Shown: positions 8,148-17,842, numbered from the stretch's first letter. The stretch: 64,000 bases of DNA from Carideicomes alvinocaridis (GCA_005473895.2 SRJI02000006.1:1-64000), one strand, 5' to 3'. Notes: generated by a model not told the origin, from the sequence alone. A program made the numbers and translations.

Positions 8148-9608
8148 TCAATAGGGCGCTTCGACGTCGCCCATGCGGACGAAGACGGATTTCACCTGGG
8201 AGTAATGCTCGATCGCCTGTTTCGAGTTCTCCCGTCCCACGCCCGACATCTTCACCCCGCCGAAGGGCACCTCGACCGGCGCGTCGTTGTAGGAATTGAT
8301 GAAGCAGCTCCCGGCCTGCAGCCGCCCGATCACCCGGTGGCCGCGGGCGAGGTCGCGGGTGAAGACCCCGGCCGACAGCCCGAATTCCGTGGCATTGGCG
8401 CGGGTTATCGCCTCTTCCTCATCCTCGAAATCGAGCACCGACAGGACCGGGCCGAAGATCTCTTCGCGCGCGATGGTCATGTCGTCGGTGACATCGGCAA
8501 AGATCGTGGGCTCCAGCCAGAAGCCCTCGTTGCCGATCCGGTTGCCGCCGGTGACCAGCCGCGCGCCTTCCTCCACGCCCTTGGCGATGTAGCCCTGCAC
8601 GATCTCCATCTGGCGCTGGCTGACGATGGGGCCGAAGCTCGTGGCCTCGTCCATCGGGTCGCCGATCACGGCGCCCTTCAGCCGTTCGGTCAGCCGGTCG
8701 AGGAACTTCTCCTTCACGCCCCGCTGCACGAAGACCCGGGTGCCGTTGGAGCAGACCTGCCCCGAGGAATAGAAATTGCCGAGGATCGCGCCGCCGACAG
8801 CGTTCTCGATATCGGCATCCTCGAAGACCAACATGGGGGACTTGCCGCCCATCTCCATGGTGACATGCTTCATCCCGTCCGCGGCGGCGGCATAAACCTT
8901 GCGCCCGGTGGGCACCGAGCCGGTGAGCGAGACCTTGGCGACGCGCGGGTCGGTGACCAGCCGGCCGCCGACCTCGCCCATGCCCTGAACCACGTTGAAG
9001 ACCCCCGGCGGCGCGCCGGCCTCCACCAGGATCTCGGCCACCTTCAGGGCCGAGAGCGGCGTCGTCTCGGAGGGTTTGAAGACCATGGTGTTGCCGCAGG
9101 CCAGCGCCGGGGCGGCCTTCCAGCAGGCGATCTGGGTGGGATAGTTCCAGGCGCCGATGCCCACGCAGACGCCCAGCGCCTCGCGCACCGTGTAGGCCCA
9201 GTTGCCGTCGGCCAGCGGGATATGTTCGCCCGTCAGGCTGCCCGCCAGCCCGCCGAAATATTCCAGCGCATCGGCCCCCGAGGTGGCATCGGCCACCAGC
9301 GTTTCCTGCAGGGGCTTGCCGGTATCCATGGTCTCCAGCACCGAGAGGTCATGGTTGCGTTCGCGCATGATGTCGGCGGCGCGGCGCAGGATGCGGCCCC
9401 GCTCGGTCCCCGACAGGGCGGCCCAGGCGGGCTGCGCGCGCCGCGCGGCCTCGAGCGCGCGATCGACGATCTCCGGCGTGGCGGAATGGATGCGCGCGAT
9501 CTCCGCGCCGGTGGCGGGGTAGATCACCGGAAAGCTCTCGCCCGCCTCGTCCTCGAGATAGACGCCGTCGATGTAGTGGCTGGCTTGCGGTTGGGTGGGA
9601 TAGGTCAT
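8148..9608 (-). CDS. betB: Betaine aldehyde dehydrogenase BetB
   Basis: 486 aa, the normal BetB length. NAD(P)-dependent cytoplasmic oxidation of betaine aldehyde to glycine betaine. The catalytic Cys286 is in [10 protein letters not shown] and the general base Glu252 in TMEMGGKSP; the NAD-binding segment contains GSVPTG. The start ATG at 9608 gives the expected N-terminus with the YIDG motif. It sits between betC and betA; the 55-base betC-betB gap contains a short dispersed repeat. The stop at 8148-8150 lies just outside structured repeat copy A. Confidence 0.96.
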   Translation of the reverse strand: MTYPTQPQASHYIDGVYLEDEAGESFPVIYPATGAEIARIHSATPEIVDRALEAARRAQPAWAALSGTERGRILRRAADIMRERNHDLSVLETMDTGKPLQETLVADATSGADALEYFGGLAGSLTGEHIPLADGNWAYTVREALGVCVGIGAWNYPTQIACWKAAPALACGNTMVFKPSETTPLSALKVAEILVEAGAPPGVFNVVQGMGEVGGRLVTDPRVAKVSLTGSVPTGRKVYAAAADGMKHVTMEMGGKSPMLVFEDADIENAVGGAILGNFYSSGQVCSNGTRVFVQRGVKEKFLDRLTERLKGAVIGDPMDEATSFGPIVSQRQMEIVQGYIAKGVEEGARLVTGGNRIGNEGFWLEPTIFADVTDDMTIAREEIFGPVLSVLDFEDEEEAITRANATEFGLSAGVFTRDLARGHRVIGRLQAGSCFINSYNDAPVEVPFGGVKMSGVGRENSKQAIEHYSQVKSVFVRMGDVEAPY

Positions 9609-9624
9609 CGGTAGTTAACTTTCT

Positions 9625-9659
9625 TGCCTCCGGCGGGGATATTTATGGTCAGAAGAAGC
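9625..9659. repeat. Short dispersed repeat (GGGATATTTATGGTCAGAAG type), copy 1
   Basis: The stretch CCTCCGGCGGGGATATTTAT and the following GGTCAGAAGAAGC recur at 52332-52355 and, in diverged form, at 59047-59083. Here it fills most of the betC-betB gap. On the sense strand of the operon it reads as an A/T-rich core followed by GCCGGAGGC. The role is unknown; transcript processing, termination or a remnant mobile repeat are all possible. Confidence 0.6.
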
Positions 9660-9663
9660 GGGC

Positions 9664-11178
9664 TCATTCGCCCCGCGGGTAGCGCTGGTTCTCTTCGACC
9701 ACGTTCAGGTCCATGTGGTTGCGCATGTAGCGTTCCGAGGCGCGCTGCAGCGGCTGGTGATCCCAGGGGTAATAGGCGCCGTTGCGCAGCGCCTCGTAGA
9801 CCACCCAGCGGCGGGCCTGGCTTTCGCGCACCTCGGCGTCGTATTGCTCCAGATCCCAGCGGGCGGCGGCGGCGACGCGGAAATGCTCCAGAACCTCGGC
9901 CGCGGCCGGATCCTCGGCGAGGTTGGTCAGCTCGTGCGGATCGGCCTCCAGGTCGAAGAGCTGCTCGGGGTCGAGCGCGCAATTGGTGTATTTCCACTTG
10001 CCCTCGCGCAGGGCGATCATCGGCGAATAGGAGGCCTCGGCCGCGTATTCCATCGCCACCGGCGTCTTGCGCGCCCCGCCCTGCCCCAGCGGCCGCAGGC
10101 TCTCGCCCGTGGTCCAGGGCATGACCTCCGCCATCGACACGCCGGCGAGATCGCAGAGCGTCGGGCAGACGTCGATGTTGGAGACCGGCGTCTCCACCAG
10201 CCCGGGCTCCATCCCCGGGGCGGCGATCATCATCGGGACACGGACCGAGCCCTCGAAGAAGGACATCTTGAACCAGAGCCCGCGCTCGCCCAGCATGTCG
10301 CCGTGGTCGGAGACGAAGAGGATGATCGTGTCCTCCTCCTGCCGCGTGCCCTCCAGCGCCTCCATCACCTGGCCGATCTTGTCGTCGAGATAGGAGATAT
10401 TGGCGAAATAGGCGCGGCGGGAGCGGCGCACATCCTCTTCGGTGATGTCGAAGCTGCGCCAGTCATTGGCGTCGAAGATGCGCTTGGAGTGGTTGTCCTG
10501 CTCGTCATAGGGGATGGGCCCCACCGGCGGCATCAGGTGTTCGCAATCCTCGTAGAGATCCCAGTACTTGCGCCGCGCCACGTAGGGGTCGTGCGGGTGG
10601 GTGAAGCTGACCGTCAGGCACCAGGGGCGGTCGTCGTGGCGGCGGCCGAGGTCATAGACCTTGCGCGTGGCGTGGTAGGCGACCTCGTCGTCGTATTCCA
10701 TCTGGTTGGAGATCTCGGCCACGCCCGAGCCGGTGACCGAGCCCATGTTGTGGTACCACCAGTCGATCCGCTCGCCCGGCTTGCGGTAGTCCGGCGTCCA
10801 GCCGAAATCGGCCGGGTAGACGTCGGTGGTCAGCCGCTCCTCGAAGCCATGCAGCTGGTCGGGGCCGACGAAATGCATCTTGCCCGAGAGGCAGGTGTGG
10901 TAGCCCGCGCGCCGCAGGTGATGTGCATAGGTGGGGATGGAGGAGGCGAACTCGGCCGCGTTGTCATAGACCCCGGTGGCCGAGGGGAGCTGCCCCGACA
11001 TGAAGCCCGCCCGCCCGGGCGCGCAGAGCGGCGAGGCGGTGTAGCAATTGCGGAACCGGGTCGAGCGCTCGGCCAGCTTGCGCAGGTTGGGCACGTGCAG
11101 CCATTCCGCCGGGCCGTCCGGGAAAAGCGTGCCGTTCAGCTGGTCCACCATGAAGATCAGGATGTTGGGCCTGGTCAT
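9664..11178 (-). CDS. betC: Choline sulfatase BetC
   Basis: 504 aa from the ATG at 11178 (MTRPNILIFMVDQ). It hydrolyses choline-O-sulfate to choline and sulfate. The sulfatase modification motif is LCAPGR, with Cys52 expected to become formylglycine and Arg56 completing C-X-P-X-R. Metal-binding Asp near the N-terminus (MVDQ) and the later SDHGD motif complete the alkaline-phosphatase-like active site. C-terminal tail typical of BetC. Lies 68 bases after betI and 55 before betB, all one strand. The upstream in-frame extension runs through betI and is spurious. Confidence 0.95.
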   Translation of the reverse strand: MTRPNILIFMVDQLNGTLFPDGPAEWLHVPNLRKLAERSTRFRNCYTASPLCAPGRAGFMSGQLPSATGVYDNAAEFASSIPTYAHHLRRAGYHTCLSGKMHFVGPDQLHGFEERLTTDVYPADFGWTPDYRKPGERIDWWYHNMGSVTGSGVAEISNQMEYDDEVAYHATRKVYDLGRRHDDRPWCLTVSFTHPHDPYVARRKYWDLYEDCEHLMPPVGPIPYDEQDNHSKRIFDANDWRSFDITEEDVRRSRRAYFANISYLDDKIGQVMEALEGTRQEEDTIILFVSDHGDMLGERGLWFKMSFFEGSVRVPMMIAAPGMEPGLVETPVSNIDVCPTLCDLAGVSMAEVMPWTTGESLRPLGQGGARKTPVAMEYAAEASYSPMIALREGKWKYTNCALDPEQLFDLEADPHELTNLAEDPAAAEVLEHFRVAAAARWDLEQYDAEVRESQARRWVVYEALRNGAYYPWDHQPLQRASERYMRNHMDLNVVEENQRYPRGE

Positions 11179-11246
11179 GTCCGTCCTCGTCGATCCGTGT
11201 TGTCTTGCCCGGCCGCGCCGGTCCGTCCGCTCGTTTTCCGGGCCTT

Positions 11247-11825
11247 TCAGCCGCGCTCCATCTCCAGCCGGGCATAGCCCAGCACCTGCTCCGCCCCGGC
11301 GGCGCCTTCCGGCGGACCCTCGCCCAGCGAACGGTGGAGGTAGACGCCGTCGAGCAGTGCCGCGATCCGGTCCGCCACCATTGGCGCCCGCTCTCCCACC
11401 AGGGGGCGCAGCGCGTGGGAGAGGTTCGATTTCAGCCGCTTGTGATAGACCCGCAGCAGGCGCATCGCGTTCGGCGAATGCTGCGCCAGCACGTAGAAGT
11501 TCAGCCAGGCGGCGATCACCTCGGGGCGGAAGTTCTGGCCGGAGAAGGAGGCGCGCACGATGGCCTCCAGCCGGGCTTGCGGATCCTCGGCCATCATCAG
11601 CGCGCCGCGCACCTGGGCGGCGTAGACCGCCAGCGTGTGGCGCATGGCGGCGAGGAAGATCTGGTCCTTGCCGCCGAAATAATGATGCGCCAGCGCCGAG
11701 GACATGCCGGCGCGGCGCGCGATCTGGCTGACCGTAATGTCGAGCGACCCGGCCTGTCCGATCTCCTCGATCGTGGCCTTGACCAGGGCCGCGCGGCGAA
11801 TGGGTTCCATCCCGACCTTGGGCAT
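11247..11825 (-). CDS. betI: TetR-family repressor BetI
   Basis: 192 aa. An N-terminal helix-turn-helix at residues about 28-50 (ITVSQIARRAGMSSALAHHYF) is followed by the C-terminal ligand domain with a strong BetI resemblance (NFYVLAQHSP, RVYHKRLKSNL). BetI represses the bet genes and is released by choline. First gene of betICBA. A perfect 14-bp palindrome 45 bases upstream of its start is the likely operator, giving autoregulation of the whole operon. The ATG at 11825 begins MPKVGMEPIRR, the family N-terminus. Confidence 0.95.
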   Translation of the reverse strand: MPKVGMEPIRRAALVKATIEEIGQAGSLDITVSQIARRAGMSSALAHHYFGGKDQIFLAAMRHTLAVYAAQVRGALMMAEDPQARLEAIVRASFSGQNFRPEVIAAWLNFYVLAQHSPNAMRLLRVYHKRLKSNLSHALRPLVGERAPMVADRIAALLDGVYLHRSLGEGPPEGAAGAEQVLGYARLEMERG

Positions 11826-11869
11826 GATGACTCCGCTTGGCGATACCCGGCCAAGCTAGAAGTTTTTTT

Positions 11870-11883
11870 ATTGACGCGTCAAT
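11870..11883. promoter_or_regulatory. Probable BetI operator and bet promoter region
   Basis: ATTGACGCGTCAAT is a perfect palindrome, set in the A/T-rich context TTGATTGACGCGTCAATAAA on the bet strand. This resembles published BetI boxes, which are dyads around TTGA...TCAA. On the minus strand TTGACG could also be a -35 element. Position and match support the call; no spacing to a mapped start site is known. Confidence 0.7.
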
Positions 11884-12212
11884 CAATAAAGCCGGCATTT
11901 GCCCGCGACACGATGGGCGGGGCGGCGGAAACCGGGATGGCCGCGCCGGAGCGAGGGATGCCTGCCGTGACGCCCCGGCGCGGTCGCCGGCGGGGACCCG
12001 GGGGGAAGATCCGGGCGCGGTCCCGCACGACATTCGGATCATCGCGCGGCCCGGTCCTCGGACCCGGCCGCCGCGCCATCCGATGGCGTCACCCTATACG
12101 ACCCAGGGTAGCAGCCCAAACCGGCCCGATGCGTTCGGCGGAAATCCTCCGGCCGGGCCGTCGGATCGACCGGGGCGCGCGGGCGTGGCAGCGCTGCGCG
12201 CGGGAGGCCTTG
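11884..12212. other. Intergenic stretch between betI and the DMT exporter
   Basis: About 330 GC-rich bases. No ORF with believable codon use, no clear terminator with a T-run and no repeat shared with the rest of the window were found. It presumably holds the 3' end of the exporter transcript and upstream bet promoter DNA. Confidence 0.5.
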
Positions 12213-13112
12213 TCAGGTCTTGGTGGCCGGCGACGGCGGCGTGTAGGCGCGCCGCTTGAGCACCGATTCCCGCCAGGTGATGAAACTGACCGCCGCGATG
12301 ATCACCGCGCCGCCCAGCACCACGAAGGGGTCGACGCCCTCGTCGAAGACCAGCCAGCCCAGTAGCACGGCCCAGACCAGCTGCAGGAAGGTGACGGGCT
12401 GGGTCACGGTCACCGGCGCCGCGGCAAAGGCGAGCGACATGGCGTAATGCGCCGCGGTCGCGCAGAGCGCCACCAGCAGGAGCAGCCCCAGCTCGTGCAG
12501 GCTGGGCGTCACCCAGTTCGCCGCCGCCACGGGGGCGAGGAAGAGCGTGACCAGCGCCGAGAGCAGCAGCACCACCACCTCCGGCCCGCTTTCGTCCGTC
12601 AGGTGCTTGGCGGTCAGGTAGGAAGCGCCGAAGGCCGTGGCCGTCGCCAGCATCGCGATGTGGCCCGGGCCGATCTCGCGAAAGCCGGGGCGCAGGATGA
12701 TGAAGGCGCCCAACAGCGCCACGACGATCGCCATCATCCGCCGGATCGCCAGCTTTTCGCCCAGAAACAGCGCCGCGCCGACGGTGACGACGATGGGCGA
12801 GAGGTAGTTCATCGCCGTGACATCGGCGAGCGGGATGCGCGCCATGGCGAAGAACCACAGCCCCACCCCGACCGCGTGGATCGCCCCGCGCATCAGGAAA
12901 AGCCCGGCCAGCCGCCGCGAGGGGCGCAGCCGCAGCAGCCTCGGCACGATGGGCAACAGGAGGATCGTTCCGATCGCGTAGCGCAGGAAGGAGGCTTCGA
13001 CCGCCGGCAGGCGCGTTCCCAGCGTCTTGACCAGGGCGGTCACCGCGACGAAGAGCACGCCGGTCACGGCCATCCAGATGATGCCCGTCGCCGGGCGGTT
13101 CGCATTCGACAT
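12213..13112 (-). CDS. EamA/DMT-superfamily membrane exporter
   Basis: 299 aa with about ten hydrophobic segments arranged as two EamA repeats, each with the small glycine-rich helix pattern of the drug/metabolite transporter superfamily. Inner-membrane carrier; substrate not predictable. The last repeat includes VTQPVTFLQLVWAVLLGWL, as in RhtA/RarD-type and S-adenosylmethionine-type members. Alone between betI and the LysE gene with 250-390-base gaps, so probably its own transcript. A short basic C-terminal tail (LKRRAY) faces the cytoplasm by the positive-inside rule. Confidence 0.85.
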   Translation of the reverse strand: MSNANRPATGIIWMAVTGVLFVAVTALVKTLGTRLPAVEASFLRYAIGTILLLPIVPRLLRLRPSRRLAGLFLMRGAIHAVGVGLWFFAMARIPLADVTAMNYLSPIVVTVGAALFLGEKLAIRRMMAIVVALLGAFIILRPGFREIGPGHIAMLATATAFGASYLTAKHLTDESGPEVVVLLLSALVTLFLAPVAAANWVTPSLHELGLLLLVALCATAAHYAMSLAFAAAPVTVTQPVTFLQLVWAVLLGWLVFDEGVDPFVVLGGAVIIAAVSFITWRESVLKRRAYTPPSPATKT

Positions 13113-13365
13113 TGGCTCTCCTTGTCGCGAAACCCGGTCGCCCGCAAGGCTCTTCGGGGATTTTCCGGCGGCTGTGGGTGGTTACCGGGCGGGCGCGCTG
13201 ATGCATCGCCCAGCGATTGGTTCCCGTTGCACACGCGGCCAGCCCGGAAGGGGTCGCCTGCCCTTCAACCGGCTTCGGAGGCGCCGTGTCGCTGCGAAGA
13301 TCAGCCCCGGCAGGCGCGCCGTCGCTCGGATGGAGGAACAGTCGCCGTCGCCCCTCAACCCGGCG

Positions 13366-13962
13366 TCAGGCCCCTGCGGCCAGCCCGGCGGCGAGGGCCC
13401 ACATGACCACCCCGACCCCGGCCTCGAACACCCGCCAGGCGCCCGGCCGCGCGAAGACCGGGGCCAGCAGGCGCGCGCCGTAGCCCAGGGCGAAGAAGAA
13501 GACGAAGCTCGCCGTGATACCGCCCAGGGCAAAGCTCACCCGGTCGTCCCATTGCGCCGAGACCGCGCCCAGCAGCACCACCGTGTCGAGATAGACATGC
13601 GGGTTGAGCCATGTCAGCGCGAGGCAGGTGCCCAGCATCGCCGCGAGAGAGCCCGCCTGCCCCTTGGCCTGCATCGCCTCGCCGCCGCGCCAGGCGGCCA
13701 GGAACGACCGGGCGCCGTACCACAGCAGGAAGGCCGCCCCGAAGAGACGCATGGCGAATTCCAGCCCCGGCACCGCCTCGGCCAGCGCGCCGAAGCCCGC
13801 CACCCCTGCCGAGATCAGGAGTGCGTCGGACAGGGCGCAGGTCAGGCAGATGGCAAAGACATGCGCCCGCAGGATCCCCGCCCGCAGGACAAAGGCATTC
13901 TGTGCCCCGATCGCCAGGATCAGCGAAAACCCCAAGGAAAAGCCCGCGATGGCCGCCTGCAT
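13366..13962 (-). CDS. LysE/ArgO-family amino-acid exporter
   Basis: 198 aa, six hydrophobic segments. The N-terminus GFSLGFSLILAIGAQNAFVLR carries the GAQN motif that defines the LysE/ArgO branch, and LTWLNPHVYLDT holds the second conserved Asn-Pro. Inner-membrane exporter of basic amino acids such as arginine or lysine; which one is not clear. Such genes usually have a divergent LysR-type regulator (argP/lysG); none is adjacent here. Confidence 0.88.
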   Translation of the reverse strand: MQAAIAGFSLGFSLILAIGAQNAFVLRAGILRAHVFAICLTCALSDALLISAGVAGFGALAEAVPGLEFAMRLFGAAFLLWYGARSFLAAWRGGEAMQAKGQAGSLAAMLGTCLALTWLNPHVYLDTVVLLGAVSAQWDDRVSFALGGITASFVFFFALGYGARLLAPVFARPGAWRVFEAGVGVVMWALAAGLAAGA

Positions 13963-14308
13963 TCCTGCCCTTCGTCCTGTCCGTCGCCTGTCGGATCTCT
14001 ATGGCGAAGCGACGGGGCGGGCACAAGCAACACATGCGGACGCCCAACGCGGCCTGTCCATCGCGGGCCGGCTCGGGGACCGGCCCTGACACGGCAAAGG
14101 AGGGATCGCGATGATCAGGAGCTAGACGCTCGTAACGAGGCTGGCGGCACGGAATGCGGCGCTCATTTTGCCTGTTCCACGGAGCGGGGTCTGGGTCCCG
14201 GAACGCTGCGGCCCTTGGGGGAGGGATGTGGGCGCTCCCGACCCGCACGCTCGACGGGCACGGCACCGCGACCCCGGGGGCCGCCCGCGCAGGGTCAAGC
14301 GCAGCCGG
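13963..14308. other. Intergenic region with a strong ribosome site before a 4-codon ORF
   Basis: 346 bases between the LysE-family gene and YebC. At 14096-14104 the plus strand has AAAGGAGGG, a near-perfect Shine-Dalgarno, 6 bases before ATG at 14111. The frame stops at once with TAG (14123-14125) after Met-Ile-Arg-Ser, then stays open for over 20 hydrophobic/basic codons. It could be a gene broken by a nonsense change or a chance match. Nothing else is evident. Confidence 0.4.
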
Positions 14309-15049
14309 TCAGAGCTGCGCCATCACCTCGTCGGAGGCTTCGAAATTGGAGGTGACGCGCTGCACGTCGTCGTCATCCTCCAGCGCGTCCAGCAGCTTCA
14401 TCAGCGTCTGCATCGCGTCGAGGTCAAGCTCGGTGGTGGTGGTGGGCTTCCAGACCAGCTTGGTCGATTCGCTCTCGCCAAGCTCGGCCTCAAGCGCGGT
14501 CGCCACGTCGTTCAGGTCGGTGTCGGCGCACCAGATCACGTGCCCCTCCTCGGAGCTTTCCACGTCCTCGGCGCCGGCCTCGATCGCCGCCATCAGCACC
14601 GTCTCGGCATCGCCCACGGAGGCGGGGTAGATCACCTCGCCCTTGCGCTCGAACATGAAGGCGACCGACCCGGTCTCACCGAGGTTGCCGCCGTTCTTGG
14701 AGAAGGTGGAGCGCACGTTCGACGCGGTCCGGTTGCGATTGTCGGTCATCGCCTCGACGATGATCGCAACGCCGTTCGGGCCGTAGCCCTCGTAGCGGAT
14801 TTCCTCGTAATCCTCGGAATCGCCGCCCTGGGATTTCTTGATCGCCCGGTCGATCACGTCTTTCGGGACGGAGTTCGACTTGGCCTCCTTCACGGCGAGC
14901 CGCAGGCGCGGGTTCTTCTCGGGATCGGGGTCGCCCATCTTGGCGGCGACGGTGATCTCCTTCGACAGCTTCGAGAAGAGCTTGGAGCGCGCGGCGTCCT
15001 GACGGCCCTTGCGGTGCTGGATGTTCGCCCATTTAGAGTGGCCGGCCAT
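14309..15049 (-). CDS. YebC/PmpR-family protein
   Basis: 246 aa, full family length. The N-terminus [18 protein letters not shown] is the family signature; the middle has KNPRLRLAV and [10 protein letters not shown]. YebC proteins have been described as transcription regulators and, more recently, as ribosome-associated factors that relieve polyproline stalling. Cytoplasmic. In many proteobacteria yebC is next to ruvC; here it is not, and it stands divergent from an orphan receiver gene. Overlaps nothing. Confidence 0.95.
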   Translation of the reverse strand: MAGHSKWANIQHRKGRQDAARSKLFSKLSKEITVAAKMGDPDPEKNPRLRLAVKEAKSNSVPKDVIDRAIKKSQGGDSEDYEEIRYEGYGPNGVAIIVEAMTDNRNRTASNVRSTFSKNGGNLGETGSVAFMFERKGEVIYPASVGDAETVLMAAIEAGAEDVESSEEGHVIWCADTDLNDVATALEAELGESESTKLVWKPTTTTELDLDAMQTLMKLLDALEDDDDVQRVTSNFEASDEVMAQL

Positions 15050-15163
15050 GGTGGTCTCCGGGTTAGGTCTTGCCGATGTCAGGGCGCTCTATAGGCCATG
15101 CCGGGGCCGCGCTGCAAGATGCCGGCGCGCGAGGCAGTCGCGTTAAGGTTTCTGCAACCACCA

Positions 15164-15175
15164 AACTCTAGAGTT
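15164..15175. promoter_or_regulatory. 12-bp perfect palindrome upstream of the receiver gene
   Basis: AACTCTAGAGTT is self-complementary and lies 37 bases before the ATG of the receiver-domain gene, in a locally A/T-richer stretch. CTAG-centred palindromes are rare in bacterial genomes, which makes chance less likely. No known operator family recognised. Confidence 0.35.
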
Positions 15176-15212
15176 GTGATGAAATGACCACGCACAGCCT
15201 TGAGGTGTTGCC

Positions 15213-15689
15213 ATGATCGACCTGCCCCACCAGGGGAACGACGTCCTGCGCCGGGGCCACGCCCTGGTTCTGGACGATGACCGCGTCGACCAGATGAGCC
15301 ACCGGCGACTGCTGGTGAAATCGGGCCATTTCGGGCGGGTCACGGCCTTTGCCATGGCGATCGATGCGCTGGTCTGGCTGCGCGAGGATGCGGATGACCT
15401 CGTGGACCTCATCCTGTTCGACATTCACCTGCCCGGCATGACGGGTTTCGACTTCCTAGCGGCGCTGTCCCGCGACCGGCCCCGCGCGGCGGCGGGCGCG
15501 CTGCTCGTGGCGATGTCCTCCACCCTCTCGCCCGGCGAGATGCAGCGCCTGGCGGACGAACCGGGACTTGCCGCGCTGATGGACAAGCCGCTGGAGCCGG
15601 CGGCCCTCGACGCCCTGATGGTCCGGGGCGGCCGCACCTTCGTCCCGCCGGCCAGGGCATATCCGCAGGCGACGCGGCCCGGGCCCTGA
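15213..15689 (+). CDS. Single-domain response regulator (receiver only)
   Basis: 158 aa. CheY-like receiver with acidic pocket Asp21-Asp23 (LVLDDDRVD), phosphoacceptor Asp70 (LILFDIHLPGM), switch Ser/Thr around residues 102-104 (AMSST) and Lys125 (MDKP). A Pro/Arg-rich tail of about 25 residues follows, with no output domain. No histidine kinase is nearby, so the partner is unknown. It may act by protein contact or as a phosphate sink. Divergent from yebC across 163 bases. Confidence 0.85.
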   Translation: MIDLPHQGNDVLRRGHALVLDDDRVDQMSHRRLLVKSGHFGRVTAFAMAIDALVWLREDADDLVDLILFDIHLPGMTGFDFLAALSRDRPRAAAGALLVAMSSTLSPGEMQRLADEPGLAALMDKPLEPAALDALMVRGGRTFVPPARAYPQATRPGP

Positions 15690-15838
15690 GCATCGCGGCG
15701 CGGCGACGGCACGGGGACTGGAAGGCACCGCGCCCTCCCGCACCGGGGCGATGCGCCGGCGCCACGCAGGCGGGGAGGACGGGCGTAGGCGCGTTTTCCC
15801 CCATGACCTCCCCCTGACGCTGCGATAGACCTGCCCGG

Positions 15839-17611
15839 GTGACTTACGACCAGATCCTGCTCTTCAGCCTTTTCGGCCTCGTCTTCGCCTTCCTCCTCTG
15901 GGGGCGCTACCGCTATGACCTCGTGGCCTTCTGCGCCCTGCTGATCGCAGTGGTGCTGGGCCTCGTCCCCTCGGACGAGGCGTTTTCCGGCTTCGGCCAC
16001 CCCGCCACCATGGTCGTGGCGCTGGTGCTGATCGTCTCTGCCGGGCTGGTGCGCTCGGGCGCGGTCTACCTGATTACCCGCACGCTGGTGGACAGCACGC
16101 GCAAGCTGGGCGCGCATATCGCCATCATGGGCGGGATCGCCGCCACGCTCTCAGCCTTCATGAACAACGTGGCGGCGCTGGCCCTGCTGATGCCCGTCGA
16201 CATCCAGACCGCCAAGAAGGCCGGCCGCGCCCCGGGGCTGAGCCTGATGCCGCTCTCCTTCGCCACCATCCTCGGCGGCATGGCAACGCTGATCGGCACC
16301 CCGCCCAACATCATCATCGCGAGCTTCCGGGAAGAGGCGCTCGGCGCGCCGTTCCAGATGTTCGACTTCGCCCCGGTGGGCGGCGTCGCGGCGGTGGCGG
16401 GGCTGATCTTCGTGGCGCTGGTCGGCTGGCGGCTGATCCCGCAGCGCGAGGATCCGACCGTCTCGGCCAGCGACGTGCAGCAATACATCGCGGAACTGAC
16501 CGTCCCCTCCGACAGCGACCTGATCGGCCAGCGGGTGCGCGACCTGGAGGAGACGGCGGAGAAGACCGACGTGGCCCTGCTGGGCCTGATCCGCGAGGGC
16601 AAGCGCCGCTACGGCACCGCCCGGGACACCCGGATCGAGGGACAGGACGCGCTGGTGCTCGAGGGCACGCCCGACGCGCTGGACGAGTTCCGCGCAGCGC
16701 TCAACCTCGACTTCACCGAAAGCCGGCGCGAAGAGCTGCTGCGCGCGGAGAACGAGGGGCTCGCGCTGATCGAGGTGGTGGTGCCCGAGGGCTCGCGCAT
16801 GGTCGGCCGCTCGGCCCAGGCGATCGGGCTGGCCTGGCGCCAGCGCACCATCCTCATGGGCATCTCGCGCCGGGGGCAGCAGATCCGCGAGCAGATGCGC
16901 AAGACGCTGATCCGCGAGGGCGACATCCTGCTGTTGCTGGCGCCCAAGGAATCCACCAGCGCGGTGATCGACTGGCTGGGCGTGTTGCCGCTGGCCGATC
17001 GCGGCCTGACGGTGACGGAGAATTCCAAGACCTGGCTGGCCATCGGCCTGTTCGCCGCCGCCGTGGCCGCCGCCTCCTTCGGGCTGATCTACCTGCCGGT
17101 GGCGCTGGGCTTCGTGGTGGCGGGCTACGTGATCTTCCGCATCCTGCCCCTCAACGAGCTCTACGACCACGTGGAATGGCCGGTGATCGTGCTGCTCGGC
17201 TCGATGATCCCGCTGGGCACGGCGCTGGAGGATTCGGGCGGCACGCAGCTCCTGGCGGACGGCATCACCACGCTGACCGCCGGCATGCCGGCCTGGGTGG
17301 TGCTGACGCTGCTGATGACGGTGACGATGACCCTGTCGGATGTGCTGAACAACACGGCGACCACCATCGTGGCGGCGCCGGTCGCGGTGCAGATGGCGCG
17401 CACGCTCGACGTCTCGCCCGACCCGTTCCTGATGGCGGTGGCGGTGGCGGCCTCGGCGGCGTTCCTGACGCCCATCGGGCACAAGAACAACACGCTGATC
17501 CTCGGGCCCGGCGGCTACCGCTTCGGGGATTACTGGCGCATGGGCCTGCCGCTGGAGGTGCTGATCGTCGCCGTCTCGGTGCCCGCGATCCTCGCCTTCT
17601 GGTCCTTCTAG
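15839..17611 (+). CDS. SLC13/DASS-type transporter with RCK_C domains (paralogue 1)
   Basis: 590 aa from a GTG start at 15839. N- and C-terminal membrane halves flank a cytoplasmic region of about residues 205-385 holding two TrkA-C (RCK_C) domains (VVVPEGSRMVGRSA in the second). Family motifs are SAFMNNVAALALLMP with GTPPNIII in the first half and LNNTATTIVAAP with TPIGHKNNTLILGPGGYRFGDY in the second. Relatives move dicarboxylates, sulfate or other anions; substrate unknown. Most diverged of three neighbouring paralogues. The Shine-Dalgarno is weak. Confidence 0.88.
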   Translation: MTYDQILLFSLFGLVFAFLLWGRYRYDLVAFCALLIAVVLGLVPSDEAFSGFGHPATMVVALVLIVSAGLVRSGAVYLITRTLVDSTRKLGAHIAIMGGIAATLSAFMNNVAALALLMPVDIQTAKKAGRAPGLSLMPLSFATILGGMATLIGTPPNIIIASFREEALGAPFQMFDFAPVGGVAAVAGLIFVALVGWRLIPQREDPTVSASDVQQYIAELTVPSDSDLIGQRVRDLEETAEKTDVALLGLIREGKRRYGTARDTRIEGQDALVLEGTPDALDEFRAALNLDFTESRREELLRAENEGLALIEVVVPEGSRMVGRSAQAIGLAWRQRTILMGISRRGQQIREQMRKTLIREGDILLLLAPKESTSAVIDWLGVLPLADRGLTVTENSKTWLAIGLFAAAVAAASFGLIYLPVALGFVVAGYVIFRILPLNELYDHVEWPVIVLLGSMIPLGTALEDSGGTQLLADGITTLTAGMPAWVVLTLLMTVTMTLSDVLNNTATTIVAAPVAVQMARTLDVSPDPFLMAVAVAASAAFLTPIGHKNNTLILGPGGYRFGDYWRMGLPLEVLIVAVSVPAILAFWSF

Positions 17612-17842
17612 GCGGGGCTCCCCCCGGCCCCGTCCGCTTTCCGCCGATGGCCCGCCTTTCCGCTTGCGCGACTCGGGGGGCCGCCGCAAATCTCGTGCGG
17701 GCGGATATCGTCGCGCGACCCCGCGCGCCCGCCCCGGAGACCCGGGAGGCCCGCGCGGGCCGTCCAGAGCCATGATCCCCTTCCCTTCCCGGCGCCGGGC
17801 CCGGTCTTGTCCCCGGCCCGCCATCGCCCGGACCCTCCGCCG

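Noticed and set aside
11884-12212. Small plus-strand frame after the betI operator
   Set aside because: No ribosome site and no codon bias; it runs through GC-rich spacer.
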